Positions 1 through 15,600 of a stretch of DNA of 64,000 nt are shown one piece after another. How positions within the stretch are numbered: the first letter of the stretch is position 1; every line of letters begins with the position of its first letter. The notes below the pieces were generated by a model. The model was not told the DNA's origin, searched no databases, and saw nothing but the letters and a program-made list of their open reading frames with translations. The DNA comes from Liolophura sinensis (taxonomy: Eukaryota > Mollusca > Polyplacophora > Chitonida > Chitonidae), in NCBI RefSeq assembly GCF_032854445.1, contig NC_088295.1, positions 8,992,501-9,056,500 on the forward strand. The letters run 5' to 3'. The position numbers and the translations under genes were made by a program.

Positions 1-799
1 TTATTTTATCCTTGATCGCGTCAAGTTTTGTCAGGAAAAACCATGTAGCAGATATCTACAATAAACAATAGCCTATTCTTGCAACATCCAACATTGATAC
101 TTTATCAACCAGTAGTAGTGCAGGTATAGCTGCTTCATACCTGGTTGATGTGCTAAATAATATATTTTAAAACGTGTCTGGACTGATTAATATGCACAAC
201 TTGTATAATAGCAAATCACTGCTTTTGATGTCTAACAGAAATATTCCACGTATAATTTTACTGTAATGAAATATTGACTAAATTGTTTAACTATATAATA
301 GTCAAATGTAACTTCATTCAACGATTTTGTACATGTGTATCTCCTTGGAACCCGAGAAAAGGCAGAGCCAAATGGTTTTTGTCTGGGCTGATTTGTTGTA
401 AAACGTTTCGACACAAAGTATTCCGTTGTTCTATCCATACTATATTCAGAAAATTGGTCATCAACTAGATCTTCTTTTTATGGTGACCTCGGTAACTGCT
501 AATTCAAGTAGAAGCTACTGATGTACATGGCTTTGTAAAGCAGTCGTTTGAAGGATATTGCATTGTCTTTTGTATATGTGGTATTCAGTTGAAAAGACTG
601 AGGGCCGGTTTCTTCCGCCAGACAGTACAGTTTCTGCATAGCAGATTCAGACTGGAGGACAAATAAACACACATTGGGAAGTACCATTGCTTTCATTTTC
701 AAAAAAAAGGGATGGGAGTTCGGGTATCTTACAGTTAAGATCAAGTATATAACAACTGTTACTGAAAGCCGAATACTTGTGAGTTAGATATCCCATGCA

Positions 800-932
800 T
801 TTATTTATTTATTTATTTGGTGTTTTACACCGTACTCAAGAATATTTCATTTATACTACGGCGGCCAGCATTATGGTGGGAGGGCAACGGGCAGAGCCCT
901 GAGGGTAACCCATGACCACCCAGAGGTTGCTG
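800..932 (-). mobile_element. tRNA-derived SINE, family 1, truncated
   Basis: It starts with a tttatttatttattt tail, then ggtgttttacaccgtactca and the cggcggccagcattatggtg core, stopping at gaggttgctga. The tRNA head is missing. Confidence 0.85.
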
Positions 933-1737
933 AACGTATCTCTTGTAGCGAATTAGACGAAATTCTACATTACCTTCTTGGATATGGCTTTCATAGAAAT
1001 TGCCCATGGAAAAATCAGCCAGGGTTGACGGTGCATGCATGTGGTGACCCCTTTACCACACCATGATATCTGTTCACATCTGTTCATAATAACATTTAAT
1101 GAACTAAATTTTTAATTGCTATAATGTGTAGCTGTTTATACGTCAATTGCAGTTCTGAGGCCAGTTTCACAAATATTTCGTACACGTACGATAATCGCAA
1201 ATATCGTAACGACAAACGATAAAAAAAATGCTTTGTAAAACTAGCTCCAGAGTATGTCATTTTATTATTGTTCACTTGTTATATGTTCGCTGCTTTCCAG
1301 TTTTTGAGAAGTGGAAACCAGACAGAGCCCAGGGAAAAGCAATACACCTCCCCACTGACAAACCCCCGTATGTCCTGCTTGATTGTATACATGTATATTT
1401 CATAGCCTAAATGGGTGATAAATATCGCAAACAAAATGGTAATCAGCCATTAGCCATTTATGGCCGATGGCTAAAAACCTGTGCATGCCTGCTCGGCGCA
1501 ATGACATAGGAACCTCTCACCCCCGACTTTCAAAGTCGGAGCTTAAAAAAAAATGCTCTTCCAAAAAAAAAATTTGTTTTCACCATGTACTTTGTTTTTT
1601 TCTCTTCCAGGTTTTTTCTTTCACCATGTCATTTTTACGGCTTCGTAAATTATTGTTCATTAGTTAAATGTTCGCTCTATATACCCGCATTGTGGCGATT
1701 GCAGTATTTCTCACCAATTTACACATGAGCCATGTGT

Positions 1738-1830
1738 CCAGCATGAGCTGAACTTGAATTCACAGCGACCGCATTAATGATAGGCTCCTGAGTCATTGCG
1801 CCGTGCTAGCACTTGTAACCACCTCGGCCA
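1738..1830 (-). mobile_element. tRNA-derived SINE, family 1, head fragment
   Basis: Only the tRNA-like half is present: cagcatgagctgaacttgaattcacagcgacc with a degenerate B box and A box. A matching fragment of the body at about 1313-1345 (gtggaaaccagacagagccc) may belong to the same old insertion. Confidence 0.7.
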
Positions 1831-2568
1831 TCTCGGTCCCCAGTTGTGGTATATAGAAAAAGGTCTAATTACAAAAACCACTCCAAAAATGTTATGTAAA
1901 GGTTGATTATAAGAGATATGAAGTATAATACAGAGTAGTTATATCATATAGACTGGTGTTGTGAGTGTGGACTCGCCTAAAATGAGCACGAATGACAAAT
2001 GTTTCCACTCCGCACATTGCTTGGGTGCAACGAATAAATAGTATTATGCAAAGACACAATAACAACGTGTTATTGTAGTATTTTCTCGAAAAGCCAAAAT
2101 AACTTGCTTCAGCAAGATAGTAAGTTAATAGAAATGTCTTGTCTGTATGCACTAGTATGTATGTTGACGCAACTACTTCTTGTTCTTGAACATGAAGCTT
2201 TGGATATGATGCAGCAACACCGGGGCAACAAGATTGATTCTGGTGAGAAACAAACGAATGGGCTCTTTGCACTCACCAAATTCATAACCTTTGACGACAT
2301 TTTTTTCATGAGTTGCAATATCCTGAAACACAAGACATGCAATACACACATACGATATCGCTATTGAGCTACGGACCAGTGTCAGTCATGGGCAAATGTC
2401 CAGGACAGTTAAAACAGCTGAATTGCATCTGTCTATTTCCATGAATACTTCAATTGACCTATTTCACGACTAGCTTGTTCATATGAACCATATGAAAATA
2501 TAACGGGGCGTCCGGTTTGGGTTGCGTAGGTGTGTGGAATTATTCTGCGCCTGATTAAGTTAGATGCA

Positions 2569-2569
<1 letters not shown>

Positions 2570-2599
<30 letters not shown>
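2570..2599. repeat. (TA)n microsatellite
   Basis: Thirty uninterrupted alternating T/A bases. Confidence 0.97.
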
Positions 2600-2603
<4 letters not shown>

Positions 2604-2709
2604 AAAGATCGATGTGTACGTTGTCCAAAGCTGTGCATACAAATATTGAACGAATATAACAAAAGAGCGTGGTTCGTCGTGTTACTGGTCAAATTGGTAT
2701 GTATGTATG

Positions 2710-2890
2710 CTTGGCGGTTAACGTCGTACTTTTTCAGTCAGATGACGACGAGGAGTCATTAGGTGTGTGTATATATCATTGTGTCCTCTTGTGGTAGGGC
2801 AAGTCTAAGCCGCCAAAGTGCTGCCGCCACTGAAGTATCATGCCGAAGACATCAGACATTGCACTTCACATTATAGTGACACAGGATAAA
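2710..2890 (-). mobile_element. tRNA-derived SINE, family 2, truncated
   Basis: Defined by cagtcagatgacgacgagga, gtcattaggtgtgtgtatat, gccgccaaagtgctgccgcc and tgccgaagacatcagaca; the tRNA head is missing. Confidence 0.7.
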
Positions 2891-3354
2891 CGGTCCGTTT
2901 CAAATTGGTTACGTCCTGAATGAAGCTAAACATCGGCATACATGTTTAATGAAGATCATGATCGCCTGATTTACAGCAACTTGGGATTTAGAGAAAACAA
3001 AGGCAATGTGGAACATGAATTAAAAGAGTTTGTTCTTTCTTCCTTTATTCATTTGAGCAATACCGAATAAAACAAGCTGTACAGAAAATGCATCTGGGAA
3101 CTGTACATCCCAATCAACTTCGCTGCTAAAATAAATAATACTGCATAGTACCAAAAATTTGGAAGCAATTTTCCAATTTTTTTATGAATATATTCAACAG
3201 TTGTGCTAGGGTGTATTTATAAGATACTGTTGCATTTATTCGAAACCTAAAGGCTATCATTTATCTCTGCTATACATGCATAACACAAATCATATCAACG
3301 TGGTGCGGGATTACAGTAACTCACTGAGTAAAGTGCACAAAACCTATCCACAAG

Positions 3355-3570
3355 TCATGGATGGGTCGGTTCAATCCCGATCTTGAACAGTCTACGTTCG
3401 TTGTCTTCAAACAATACATGGCGTCCATGACGAGAAAGGTCGTCAGTAACTTGCCAAAGGTCACTGGTTTACATTGGTCACCCCGGTCCCACAACCCATA
3501 AAACTACCCCCCAAAATTCTTCATTATGGCGTTAAAAATCCAATTTATCAGTCAATCAATCAGTCGATAG
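3355..3570 (+). mobile_element. Third SINE-like family copy
   Basis: Marked by tcgtcagtaacttgccaaag, gtcactggtttacattggtc and a tail ttcattatggcgttaaaaat with CAAT repeats (atcagtcaatcaatcagtcg). Related pieces occur at 11738-11868, 12440-12556, 37640-37815 and 59275-59420. Confidence 0.55.
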
Positions 3571-3899
3571 TTCAGAGATAAAAACAGTTGAATAATTTAG
3601 TTGCATGCCTGTTATAATATCTTGTGTGGGAAGGGCCTATATAGGCCCCGAGCACGTCACTTCCTTCCAAGGCCAAACATCACGGTACCAAGGCGTCTTG
3701 ACTGGCCAGTGTTGTCACACAACCCTGTGACTCCCTGTTGGATCTTGCAATTAGTGTGAACCGTAAGCGCCTCGCTCATCTTATACCTATAGAACAGTGA
3801 AAACAATTTTCGCAGCTATAATGTTTGTGAATTTTGGATGCGTTAGCCTAGCTTTTTATGTACAATATCCATTATTTGCTATATTTTCCTTTCAATCTG

Positions 3900-4400
3900 A
3901 AATAAATGAGAATCACGCTGAGACTGGGATAACGTGGTCTTTATTTATTTATTCAGTGCTGCTTCCTCCAAAAGTAGGATTACTTCTTTTACTTACACTT
4001 TTACAAATTTCACTGTTATTTTACAGCGAAAAGTGCTGGCAGTTTTGTGACCAGTTCTTGTCACTGTAGATTTACAAAATGTGCTGTTTAATATTTACAC
4101 CCAAACTTTCCACATATATCATTGTAAATGATCAGTTAACTCCACTGCAAATTAACAAATTAACAAAATCTACATATCTACAAAGAAAACCAGTGTACAT
4201 TTAGAGAAAAGTGCACTGTAAATGATCAAACTGCTACAGTTTTAGACAATGCTGTAAATACACATAGACTAGAGTAAAATTACACCACATACGTGCAGAA
4301 TTGCGCTGGAAAATAGTGTATAATATTTACAACATGATTTACTGTAACACTATACAGTGCTTCAGGCTGTAAATTTGCATTCAATTCTTACAATGTATTT
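3900..4400. repeat. Region rich in ctgtaaat/atttacag motifs
   Basis: Within 500 bp, actgtaaat, ctgtaaat, atttacag and close variants recur at least ten times on both strands (e.g. gtaaatgatcagttaac and gtaaatgatcaaactgc). It may be the interior of a MITE with sub-terminal repeats; boundaries were not found. Confidence 0.35.
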
Positions 4401-5066
4401 TGGACGACAAGGTATAAGGGTTGTGGGAAAACAAATATACATCTATCTAGCCCGTGGGAAAGGGCCACACCTCTGGACAAACTTCCTGTCATAAAATCCA
4501 ACTGCAGATGACCTAGACGTGGTATTGATCAGCCAGCGCTGCTGCATGTAAACTGCAATGTCAGTTTTGTGTATTTCATACTGCGTCGATCTGCAGCGCA
4601 ACAATTTCCTGTCAGTTTTAACTTCCTGGATAGAATGGTACATGCATTCATGGGATATATAAGTAGAGGTAAATACATGTAGTGTGGTGTATATGCAACG
4701 GATGTGTATATTTATGTGTTGTAAAAGTTTGCATTTCTGTTTCCTTTTGTCTGGTATAACAGTACACACCACGCCTTATTCTTTGGTATTTCTAGTCAGG
4801 AGTTTTCTCTGTGTACAAGTCCATATCCCTCCACTTGACATCATATTGTCATATATTTGCCCTTAGGTATGTTATATTGTATGTCGCCCGTAAAGGAATG
4901 GGACGTGACATGCCCAAGACCAAAACTTGCATCCTCAATTGTTCATGAGAACATATATAGTGTAAGTGCGAGTACCGGTCGGGCTTGGATCAGCTGTAAT
5001 ATGACTGGTTGGGATATTCTTTTTGATATCCCTATGATACTAAAGGCAAACCTACAAATTTGGGAT

Positions 5067-5207
5067 TTATTTTTTTCATAGGTGTTTTACGCCTTACTCA
5101 AGAATATTTGACATATACGACTGCAGCCATGCAGTATTATGGTGGTGGGGAAAGAACGGGTCTCTATTCTTCACTACGACGTAAAACACCAATCAAATAA
5201 ATAAATC
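5067..5207. mobile_element. Fold-back composite of two SINE family 1 tails
   Basis: The left part is an inverted tail (ttattttttt..ggtgttttacgccttactca) and the right part a direct tail (acgacgtaaaacaccaatca, aataaataaat), so the two ends are inverted copies around an 80-bp SINE body. Confidence 0.7.
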
Positions 5208-8106
5208 CACACCTTGTAGCTTTGCCAATAGCATCATGGGGATATAATAAGGATACAGGTCAGGGTGGAGTAGGGTTTGGGGACCCACGACCCACCGATT
5301 TTGCTGGTAGAAATTCCACTTACGGCACCCCGAAAGAAGACATGGTCATTAACAAGCTGAATAATCTCGATTGGCGAATACGATAAACCCCATGCATATA
5401 CCTGTACATTTACATGCACACACTTTAAGCAAACATCAGCAACATTTCAAAGCATCTGGGTATGTGACGACAGTGAGTTTATCGAAGGAGAGTTTAACAC
5501 ATCAAGCAAAGTAATGAAGAATTCCAAATGCTATTCAGAGATCACTTTTATAAAACCATTCATAGCTCCATGCCCGGCTTACTGCATGCTGTCAAGCTGA
5601 GTACATATAAATGTGAATCAAAGAATTAGATTTTTTTTCATGAGGTTAGTTTACTGAGAAAACGATGATGATGTACAGTTTAGTTTCGCATGTATATACA
5701 TGTATATATGGCGAGGTTTTGGGGACTAAACATCACTTAGGCGTTTTAACCCTGTAGAACGTCTGTGGACAAGAGACTTTATAGGGACCAGTAGTCCAGC
5801 TTTATCAAGCATCATATCCGCTGTGCTCTTGGGTTACTTCCGCTGGGAGAATTACAGGCTGGCTACAACATAAGACAATGTGGACTTTCATTCGACCAAG
5901 TCAGTCAGACAGCCAGCGCTGTCACAGCTCTTATTTTTAGCTCAGTCTCGTTTCTCAAAAGGTGAGACTTATCGTCGTAGAACGATCACCTTGGGAGCAT
6001 ATATAGGTCTCGCAGTAAGAGGAACGTTCACCATGAGGAGCGACCGAACCGGTGGAACGCGGCTTTTAATCACTTATGGGCAATTGATGAGTACTAATGT
6101 CCACAGCACACCTCTAAATTAATCCTGGTCACTCCGAGGGATGTCGGTCCGGACCCGGTCTACTCACACGAGGCTCGCTAAAGGTCGAAGATAGATCACT
6201 GGCAGAGTGATACGCAAACCGTTTGGTTGACGTGTCCAATAGCTTTGATTGCCTCGGTATAGTCGTTGTTTCCGTTCCTCGTACAATAGCTGTAAAATGG
6301 GGGCATAGATGGACACGCAAAGCCAGAACGGCCAAAATGAACGAAATAAACAATCCCGATGACCCATAATTCTAACAAATATCACGTATATACATGCTGT
6401 ACATATGGATATGCAGGAGGTCCATATCCTTGCACAGGAAATCAAATTAGAACACTTTTTCTAATTGATAAGGTAAAACTGCATAGGCTCAGTTTCGACG
6501 TCAAGAACGCTTTGCCTCGGGTGACGTCATAATTATTTAAAAAAAAAACCCAGTGGAATGCTGGGGCATGGGCATGGAGAGTAATTTGTTTTATATCAGG
6601 TGCAAAAAGTGCGGTTAGAACAAACTCCACGCCCTAATACAGCCTACGCTACACTCTCAGCGAATAGACTACGTTGTGTTTTATAACAAATAATTTTATA
6701 AAATCCTTTATATGTGTATGTACATCTCGTGACATGTTCCTCAAACATGATCCATATAGACAGTATAGTTCAGCATAGAATCTGCAAAACTCCTGCTACA
6801 TGTATATAGATTTGGGGTGTATGTATATAACGCACAGAATAATACATAATAATAATCTTTAGGTTTTTAATCATCTCCAATAGTTATATGTTCGCGACCA
6901 AGTGAACAGTAGAATACGTGCATGTAAGATATGCTATCGTGTTCTAACTGTCTTCAGTTGGGCCTCTACACGCATGGGGAATACGGTCTGTAATGCTCAT
7001 CGAGACCGTCCATTCCATGTCTATATGTCCTGTGTACAAATTGCTCCATCTAAATCACCCTGGTTTAGGGTTCACAAACCTTTTGACATTTTGACCCAAA
7101 AATCTGTTGGTAGCTCAGTACCTATAGGTAGGTGGAGTCCAGTGTCTAGTCTGGCTAGTCGATGGTGGCGCCTCTATGCTAGGTTTACAGCAGATATCCT
7201 CAGAATCGGGTAATTTCCACCAATGCGCGGTAAGAATTTTTGAGTCGTATTAGATAGAAGCGTTCCAACGCACAAACGCTCGGTTTACGGATATTTGTTG
7301 GAGTTAGTGTATAGACCTCGGCTACAGCTATAAATTGTCGGCACGGAAACGGCTGCCTGGTGGTTATTAAATCGACAGAAATAACACTGGAAAATCGAAC
7401 ACGACATATCCAGCTTCGATCACGAGCAGCGATATGTTAAAGCGTACACTTGCAGTTGCGCACCATATTTACACATATTGTAAATCCGGACGTGCAAACA
7501 CTCTCAAGACATATATCAATTTGCTACCGTTTGGCAAATCTGTAATCATTCCAAAATTCCATACACAGGCATACAAAAAAACCTAATTCACAATATGTTA
7601 GGCACTTGTAGTATATATAAAAATATCCCACACAAAATTGGAAGCTGGTAATGCCTGCAAAACATAAACGGGTGAGAATGTTTCCCCCATCATGTTAAAG
7701 AAATTAAGCATTCGCATTAGCCTAGCGAACATTCGAAAATAAATGTGCAAAACTTTTGGGAACGTCAATCATAATCATGTTGTGCATCGTTTATTCGTGC
7801 ATTGTTTTACACATATAACGCCGGAAAACAAGTGCATGGATCGCAATAAATGTAAGTTGTCGGTGCATGGAGAGACATGCACAAATTGTTGTCTAAATGC
7901 ACATAGACGTCATTATTTCGATTGCAGAAAGGCCACACCCTGGGGGCGTATTATATGGATGGAGACATGACGTACACGGGAGACAACAAGTAACTCAGTG
8001 ACGCTAGAAACTCGACGGAATAGGCAGTGCGTATACACGGTTAACACCTAAATTATAGCTGGAGTTAGAAACTGTTGTAGATGTAAGATTACAAAATATC
8101 TGTTCA

Positions 8107-8260
8107 TTTTTATTTATTTGTTTCCTGTTTTACGCCTTACTCAAGAATATTTCACTTATACGGCGGGGACCAGCTTTATGTTGGGAGGAAACGGGCAGAA
8201 CCTTGGGGAAATCCAAGACCACCCGCAGGTTGCTGCAGACCTTCCCACATAGGGCCGGAG
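8107..8260 (-). mobile_element. Older SINE family 1 copy, interrupted
   Basis: Diverged tail and body down to agggccggag, where the next, younger SINE has inserted. The tRNA head is not found on the far side, so it was already truncated or has been lost. Confidence 0.8.
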
Positions 8261-8271
8261 TATCAATAAAT

Positions 8272-8544
8272 TTTTTTTCTTTTTTTTTGATTGGTGTTTT
8301 ACGCCGTACTCAAGAATATTTCACTTATACGACGGCGGCCAGCATTATGGTGGGTGGAAACCGGGCAGAGCCCGGCGGAAACCCACGACCATCCGCAGGT
8401 TGCAAGACCTTCCCACGTACGGCCGGAGAGGAAGCCAGCATGAGCTGGTCTTGAACTCACAGCGACCGCATTGGTGAGAGGCTTCTGGGTCACTACGCTG
8501 CGCTAGCGCGCTAGCGCGCTAACCGACTGAGCCACGGAGGCCCC
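8272..8544 (-). mobile_element. Full-length tRNA-derived SINE, family 1, with 11-bp target duplication
   Basis: A complete copy. On the - strand it begins ggggcctccgtggctcagtc (A box), then a B box in gcggtcgctgtgagttcaag, the body, and the gtaaaacaccaatca tail with a poly-A-like run. It is flanked by tatcaataaat at 8261-8271 and 8545-8555. The A-box region carries an expanded gcgctagcgcgctagc palindromic run. Confidence 0.92.
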
Positions 8545-9084
8545 TATCAATAAATAGTATGCGCCCAAAACAAAAAAAAAACAAAAAAAAACAAAAAAAA
8601 TGAATACCGCGTTAAGCATGCAAAAATCAAATATATTTCCAAACATGAACAATTGAACAGACCAAAGTATACATGTATCTTGGAACTGAATGTATATTTA
8701 CTTTAAAACAAGACCGTTTGGAGTGACCCTGTATTAGACTCGGATTTTATTGGTGGTACAATGACGAAGACCTTTGTCACCTCCAGAAATTCGGACGTGC
8801 AAGTGCTCATTTATAAAGTGTTAACTATCCTTGATCGCAGTTATAAATGTAAGCTACATATTGTGATCATGTAGATATGTGTATGTGAGATATCTACCTA
8901 TCATAGCTCGTTTGTATTGATTAGTGATCCTATTTATCCTGGACAGTATATGCACGTATATATCGAGGTTTTCAAAGTCCGTAGCTAGGTTGCGTCCCCT
9001 TTCAACAAGAGGACAACATGTATACATGTATATGTATCTATCGGCCTATGAGCATGCATGTGTTCATTTATAACTGTAGAAGGC

Positions 9085-9203
9085 TGTGGATGGTCGTGGG
9101 TTTTCTCCGGGCTCTGCCCAGTTACCTCCCACCATAATGCTGGCCACCGTCCTATGCGTGAAATATTCTTGGGTACGGCGTAAAACACCAATCAAATAAA
9201 TAA
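9085..9203 (+). mobile_element. 5'-truncated SINE family 1 with 15-bp target duplication
   Basis: It contains only the 3' half (ggatggtcgtgggttttctc to the aaataaataa tail). It is flanked by ataactgtagaaggc at 9070-9084 and 9204-9218. 5' truncation with a long duplication is the mark of LINE-driven target-primed reverse transcription. Confidence 0.9.
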
Positions 9204-9603
9204 ATAACTGTAGAAGGCACGTACTCTTAGGGTGCAAACCTCACTGCCATAAGTGGCCAAATTCCCCCCACTACAGACGAAGGGAGAATACTCTGTATTT
9301 CTGTACTATCTTGTCAATATGGTGAAGAATCGTTTATAAACATTCATGGATCTAGATCCGTATCCGGGTAGGCCTAACCACCAAAATTTAAAATATTTGT
9401 CCTCAGCCCAAGGTCAACCTGTATGAACAATTTGTTCCAAATCACTGCATATCTTTTTATAAAGTTGCTGAGAGACAAACAATGAAGAAAGAAACACACC
9501 ACCACACAAACAAATAAATGGGGGCAAAAATATAACCGCCAAGACTGCATGCACGTAGGCCTATTGCATGCATGCGCTTCGCGTGCAGTAACAAAACTTT
9601 TGA

Positions 9604-9780
9604 ATGGAAGCCGGATGCGGGATTTCGCCCCGCGGCCCGCGGCCCACGGTGGCGTTGCGGTCCGCGACACGAAGATGGTGCGTTATGGAAGCCGGATGAG
9701 GGCATTTCGACCCGCGGCCCACGACGAGAGGGCGGTGCAAATCGCGCGCGGATGGTACCGTTCTCGTTCTCTAGGCGCTA
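9604..9780. repeat. GC-rich patch with a partial duplication, upstream of ALKBH5
   Basis: tggaagccggatgcgggatt and tggaagccggatgagggcat are about 81 bp apart, each followed by cccgcggcccacg. The patch is CpG-rich against an AT-rich background and lies 390-570 bp before the ALKBH5 ATG, so it could be promoter-associated. Confidence 0.6.
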
Positions 9781-10065
9781 CAGGTAGGCCCCTGTACTTT
9801 CATAATATTGACTTTAAGGTCGACCTAGGCCTAGCATAAATGGTAAACATTTCATATTTATTGATTTGATTGCTCGTTTTATAATACGGTGTCATAACGG
9901 CGTAAAACACCAATGAATGATTTTATAACTAATAGTAGGCTCTCGTTTAATCAGGACAAATAAGTTTTAACTTACACATGTTCCTGACTATACTTCTCTG
10001 GGTTAAACTGAACCGCTTAGGATGTTTACTTTAGCACAACCCCTTCGGATAAAGAATTAACATGA

Positions 10066-13256
<3,191 letters not shown>

Positions 13257-15382
13257 ACTGGCTGGCCAGGAGCTATTGAAAGAGTGGCTTAGATCTGCGA
13301 ATGTCATGCAATCTGAATGAATGGTGGAATCTTTCAAGTAAGATGGATTGTCCCAGGAAGAAAGGATAAAACTGTTGTAAGCTTGGAAGTAAACAATACA
13401 AGTTGAACAGTTTTCAGAACAAGTTCTGCATACCTGAATGATCTCTAGTCTGTGGAATGAAAGATAAGCCTTGACTTTGCAGTCCTTTATTGATTTGATG
13501 CATTCATTGTGTGATTTGATATTCCTACATAAGACATACATACATAAAACACTAGGAATATCTTATTTGACTGAATATTAGGGATACATGTATTTGCCTT
13601 AGTAATGGCAATTTGCAAGAATATTTGTTTACAGCGAAAGACATCCATATTCTGTGTCTTATATCTTACACTGTAAAGGTAAGGTCTGTTTTCTGAAATA
13701 GATTAATGGGCATAATACTACATTGACATACCATCGATGTATACATGTACAAACAAATAAATACATGTACGTGCACATATATACATATATATAATTCATT
13801 ACGAAAGAAATGTGTACATCACATAAGAACATACTAAATATATTGAAATAACATGAGAAGCGTTCATTTATCAATCATTTATAGGAGAAACGGATCAGAA
13901 AAAAATAGTACAAACTATAAAAGTTAGGCATTGTTATTAAAGATAAAGTTGTCATTGATTGGCTGATTGGTGAGATATAAGTTATAAGGTGAAAGGTCCC
14001 GTGACATCTACAATGTGCACGCAGTTTGACCCTGTGCGTGCACATAGTGTTGACTGTGTTATATGAAGTTTGTTAGCCACTGTTAGTCTGTGATATATCA
14101 GCATACATAGCGTGATGCTGACTGTTAACTGTAACACAAATGAACATAATATCTTGATTTTAACTTTATGATTACATGAGAACCAAGCTTCTGTGTACAA
14201 AGAATTAACAAAATCAGACGTTTTTTTCCTCACTGACACGTCTGAAAGATGTACATGTGTGTACAGTAATATCTTTGTCCAAAATTTAGGGGACACTGTG
14301 ATATTTGTAGCTGTGTTTTATTGAAGCACATGTTATAATGAAGTGTGTTATAATCAAATGGGGGTGTATTTCCTTCATGTAACTTGACTTGGCAGTAGAA
14401 TCTTGTCTGGCTTCCATTACCAGCACTGTGCCAGCGGACAGACTTGTATCAGAGCAGACAAAAAGATCTAATACGACAGCATACATGGTCAGCGAGCTTA
14501 TCTCTGTCATGTCAATTTTCTCCACCAGCAATTATTGCAGATGAAAGATATTTCAGTGCAACTTTAGTGTGTGTAATGTTGTATCAGGAGCTTTTTGTCA
14601 TCTCTATTAGTGGCTTGTTTGTTGACACAAGGTAACAAGAGATCGTTAGAGATTTGCGGGGCAAACTTACAAAAGAATCACATTTTTATCAGGTTTAATA
14701 TCTTACAGGTTGTTATTGTGATAGACTCACAAAATATTGCAAATTTTATAAGAAAGTCAAAATGATTTGTTGTATTTTACTTTATAATTGTTTAGTTGCT
14801 CCAGTCGGTGTCATGTTTCTTGATACAGAGCGTAGCAAGTCACAAAGCATTTATGTTCAAAGTAGACAGAACTCTTGTCCACATAAAATGTGTTGTAGTA
14901 TGTCTACATGTATGTTACATGTAGTTTGTCTGACAGAAAAAAAAATAGAGAAAAGAGATCTTGATAATTTTAATTTGTAAAGGTATATGTCCTTTAAAAA
15001 CAGTGTAGTTAGATATGATGTAATTATGCACGTTTCAGTAGAATACTCCAGTAGTCACTTTTGTGATTGGAAGTGGCTGACTTTGTATTTCGCTGCACAG
15101 CAGCTTGCATCAGAAACAGTATGTCTCCACACATATAGGCAATGTTTAGATATACATAAGTCTTTTTTTTCGTTTTGTTTTTGAGTGATTTTGAACCTGG
15201 TCAGTATTTGATATAATTGTTTAAGTATGTTGGTATTGCTCCAAAAGTTTTGTCTGGGCGTATGTCTTACACAATTTACAGTCATTATTACTTAATTAAT
15301 GTTTGCTAAAGTTTCAGCAGTTGTTTGCCCTCTGTGTGGGTCAGTTATTTTTTATATGTTCATATCTGCAAAGGAATTGTCA

Positions 15383-15600
15383 ATACCCTAATTCCTCATC
15401 CATTTCGCATACGAAAGAGCAACTTTTAGTTCAGTTTTTGCACATTTTTAATTTGATTTTGGATACAAAACTACATTGGCTTGAGTGGTCAATTTCAGGG
15501 CTTCACAAAAGTGTAATTTTATCAGTCTACTCAGAATAATGCCTTCAGAACTTGCTTGAATAAACACTTTGCAAACATGCGAAAAAGTTAAAGAATTACT
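15383..15600. repeat. Dispersed repeat, copy downstream of ALKBH5
   Basis: About 215 bp with clear similarity to 53143-53350: both carry ccctaattcct/tcctaattcct, ttttatcagtctactcagaa/ttttatcagcctacacagaa, then agttaaagaattac/ggttgaagaattac. No coding capacity. An AATAAA at 15559-15564 inside this copy could serve as an ALKBH5 poly(A) signal. Confidence 0.6.

Noticed and set aside
1288-1370. Exon-like segment reading FEKWKPDRAQGKAIHLPTDK between an AG and a GT
   Set aside because: Its first part (gtggaaaccagacagagccc) aligns with the body of SINE family 1, so it is more likely a decayed SINE than an exon.
3797-4069. 90-codon hydrophobic open frame
   Set aside because: AT-rich, low complexity, no recognisable family, and overlaps the atttacag motif region.
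8440-8544. Possible tRNA gene on the - strand
   Set aside because: The same reason: tRNA-like head of a full-length SINE, without a closed acceptor stem.
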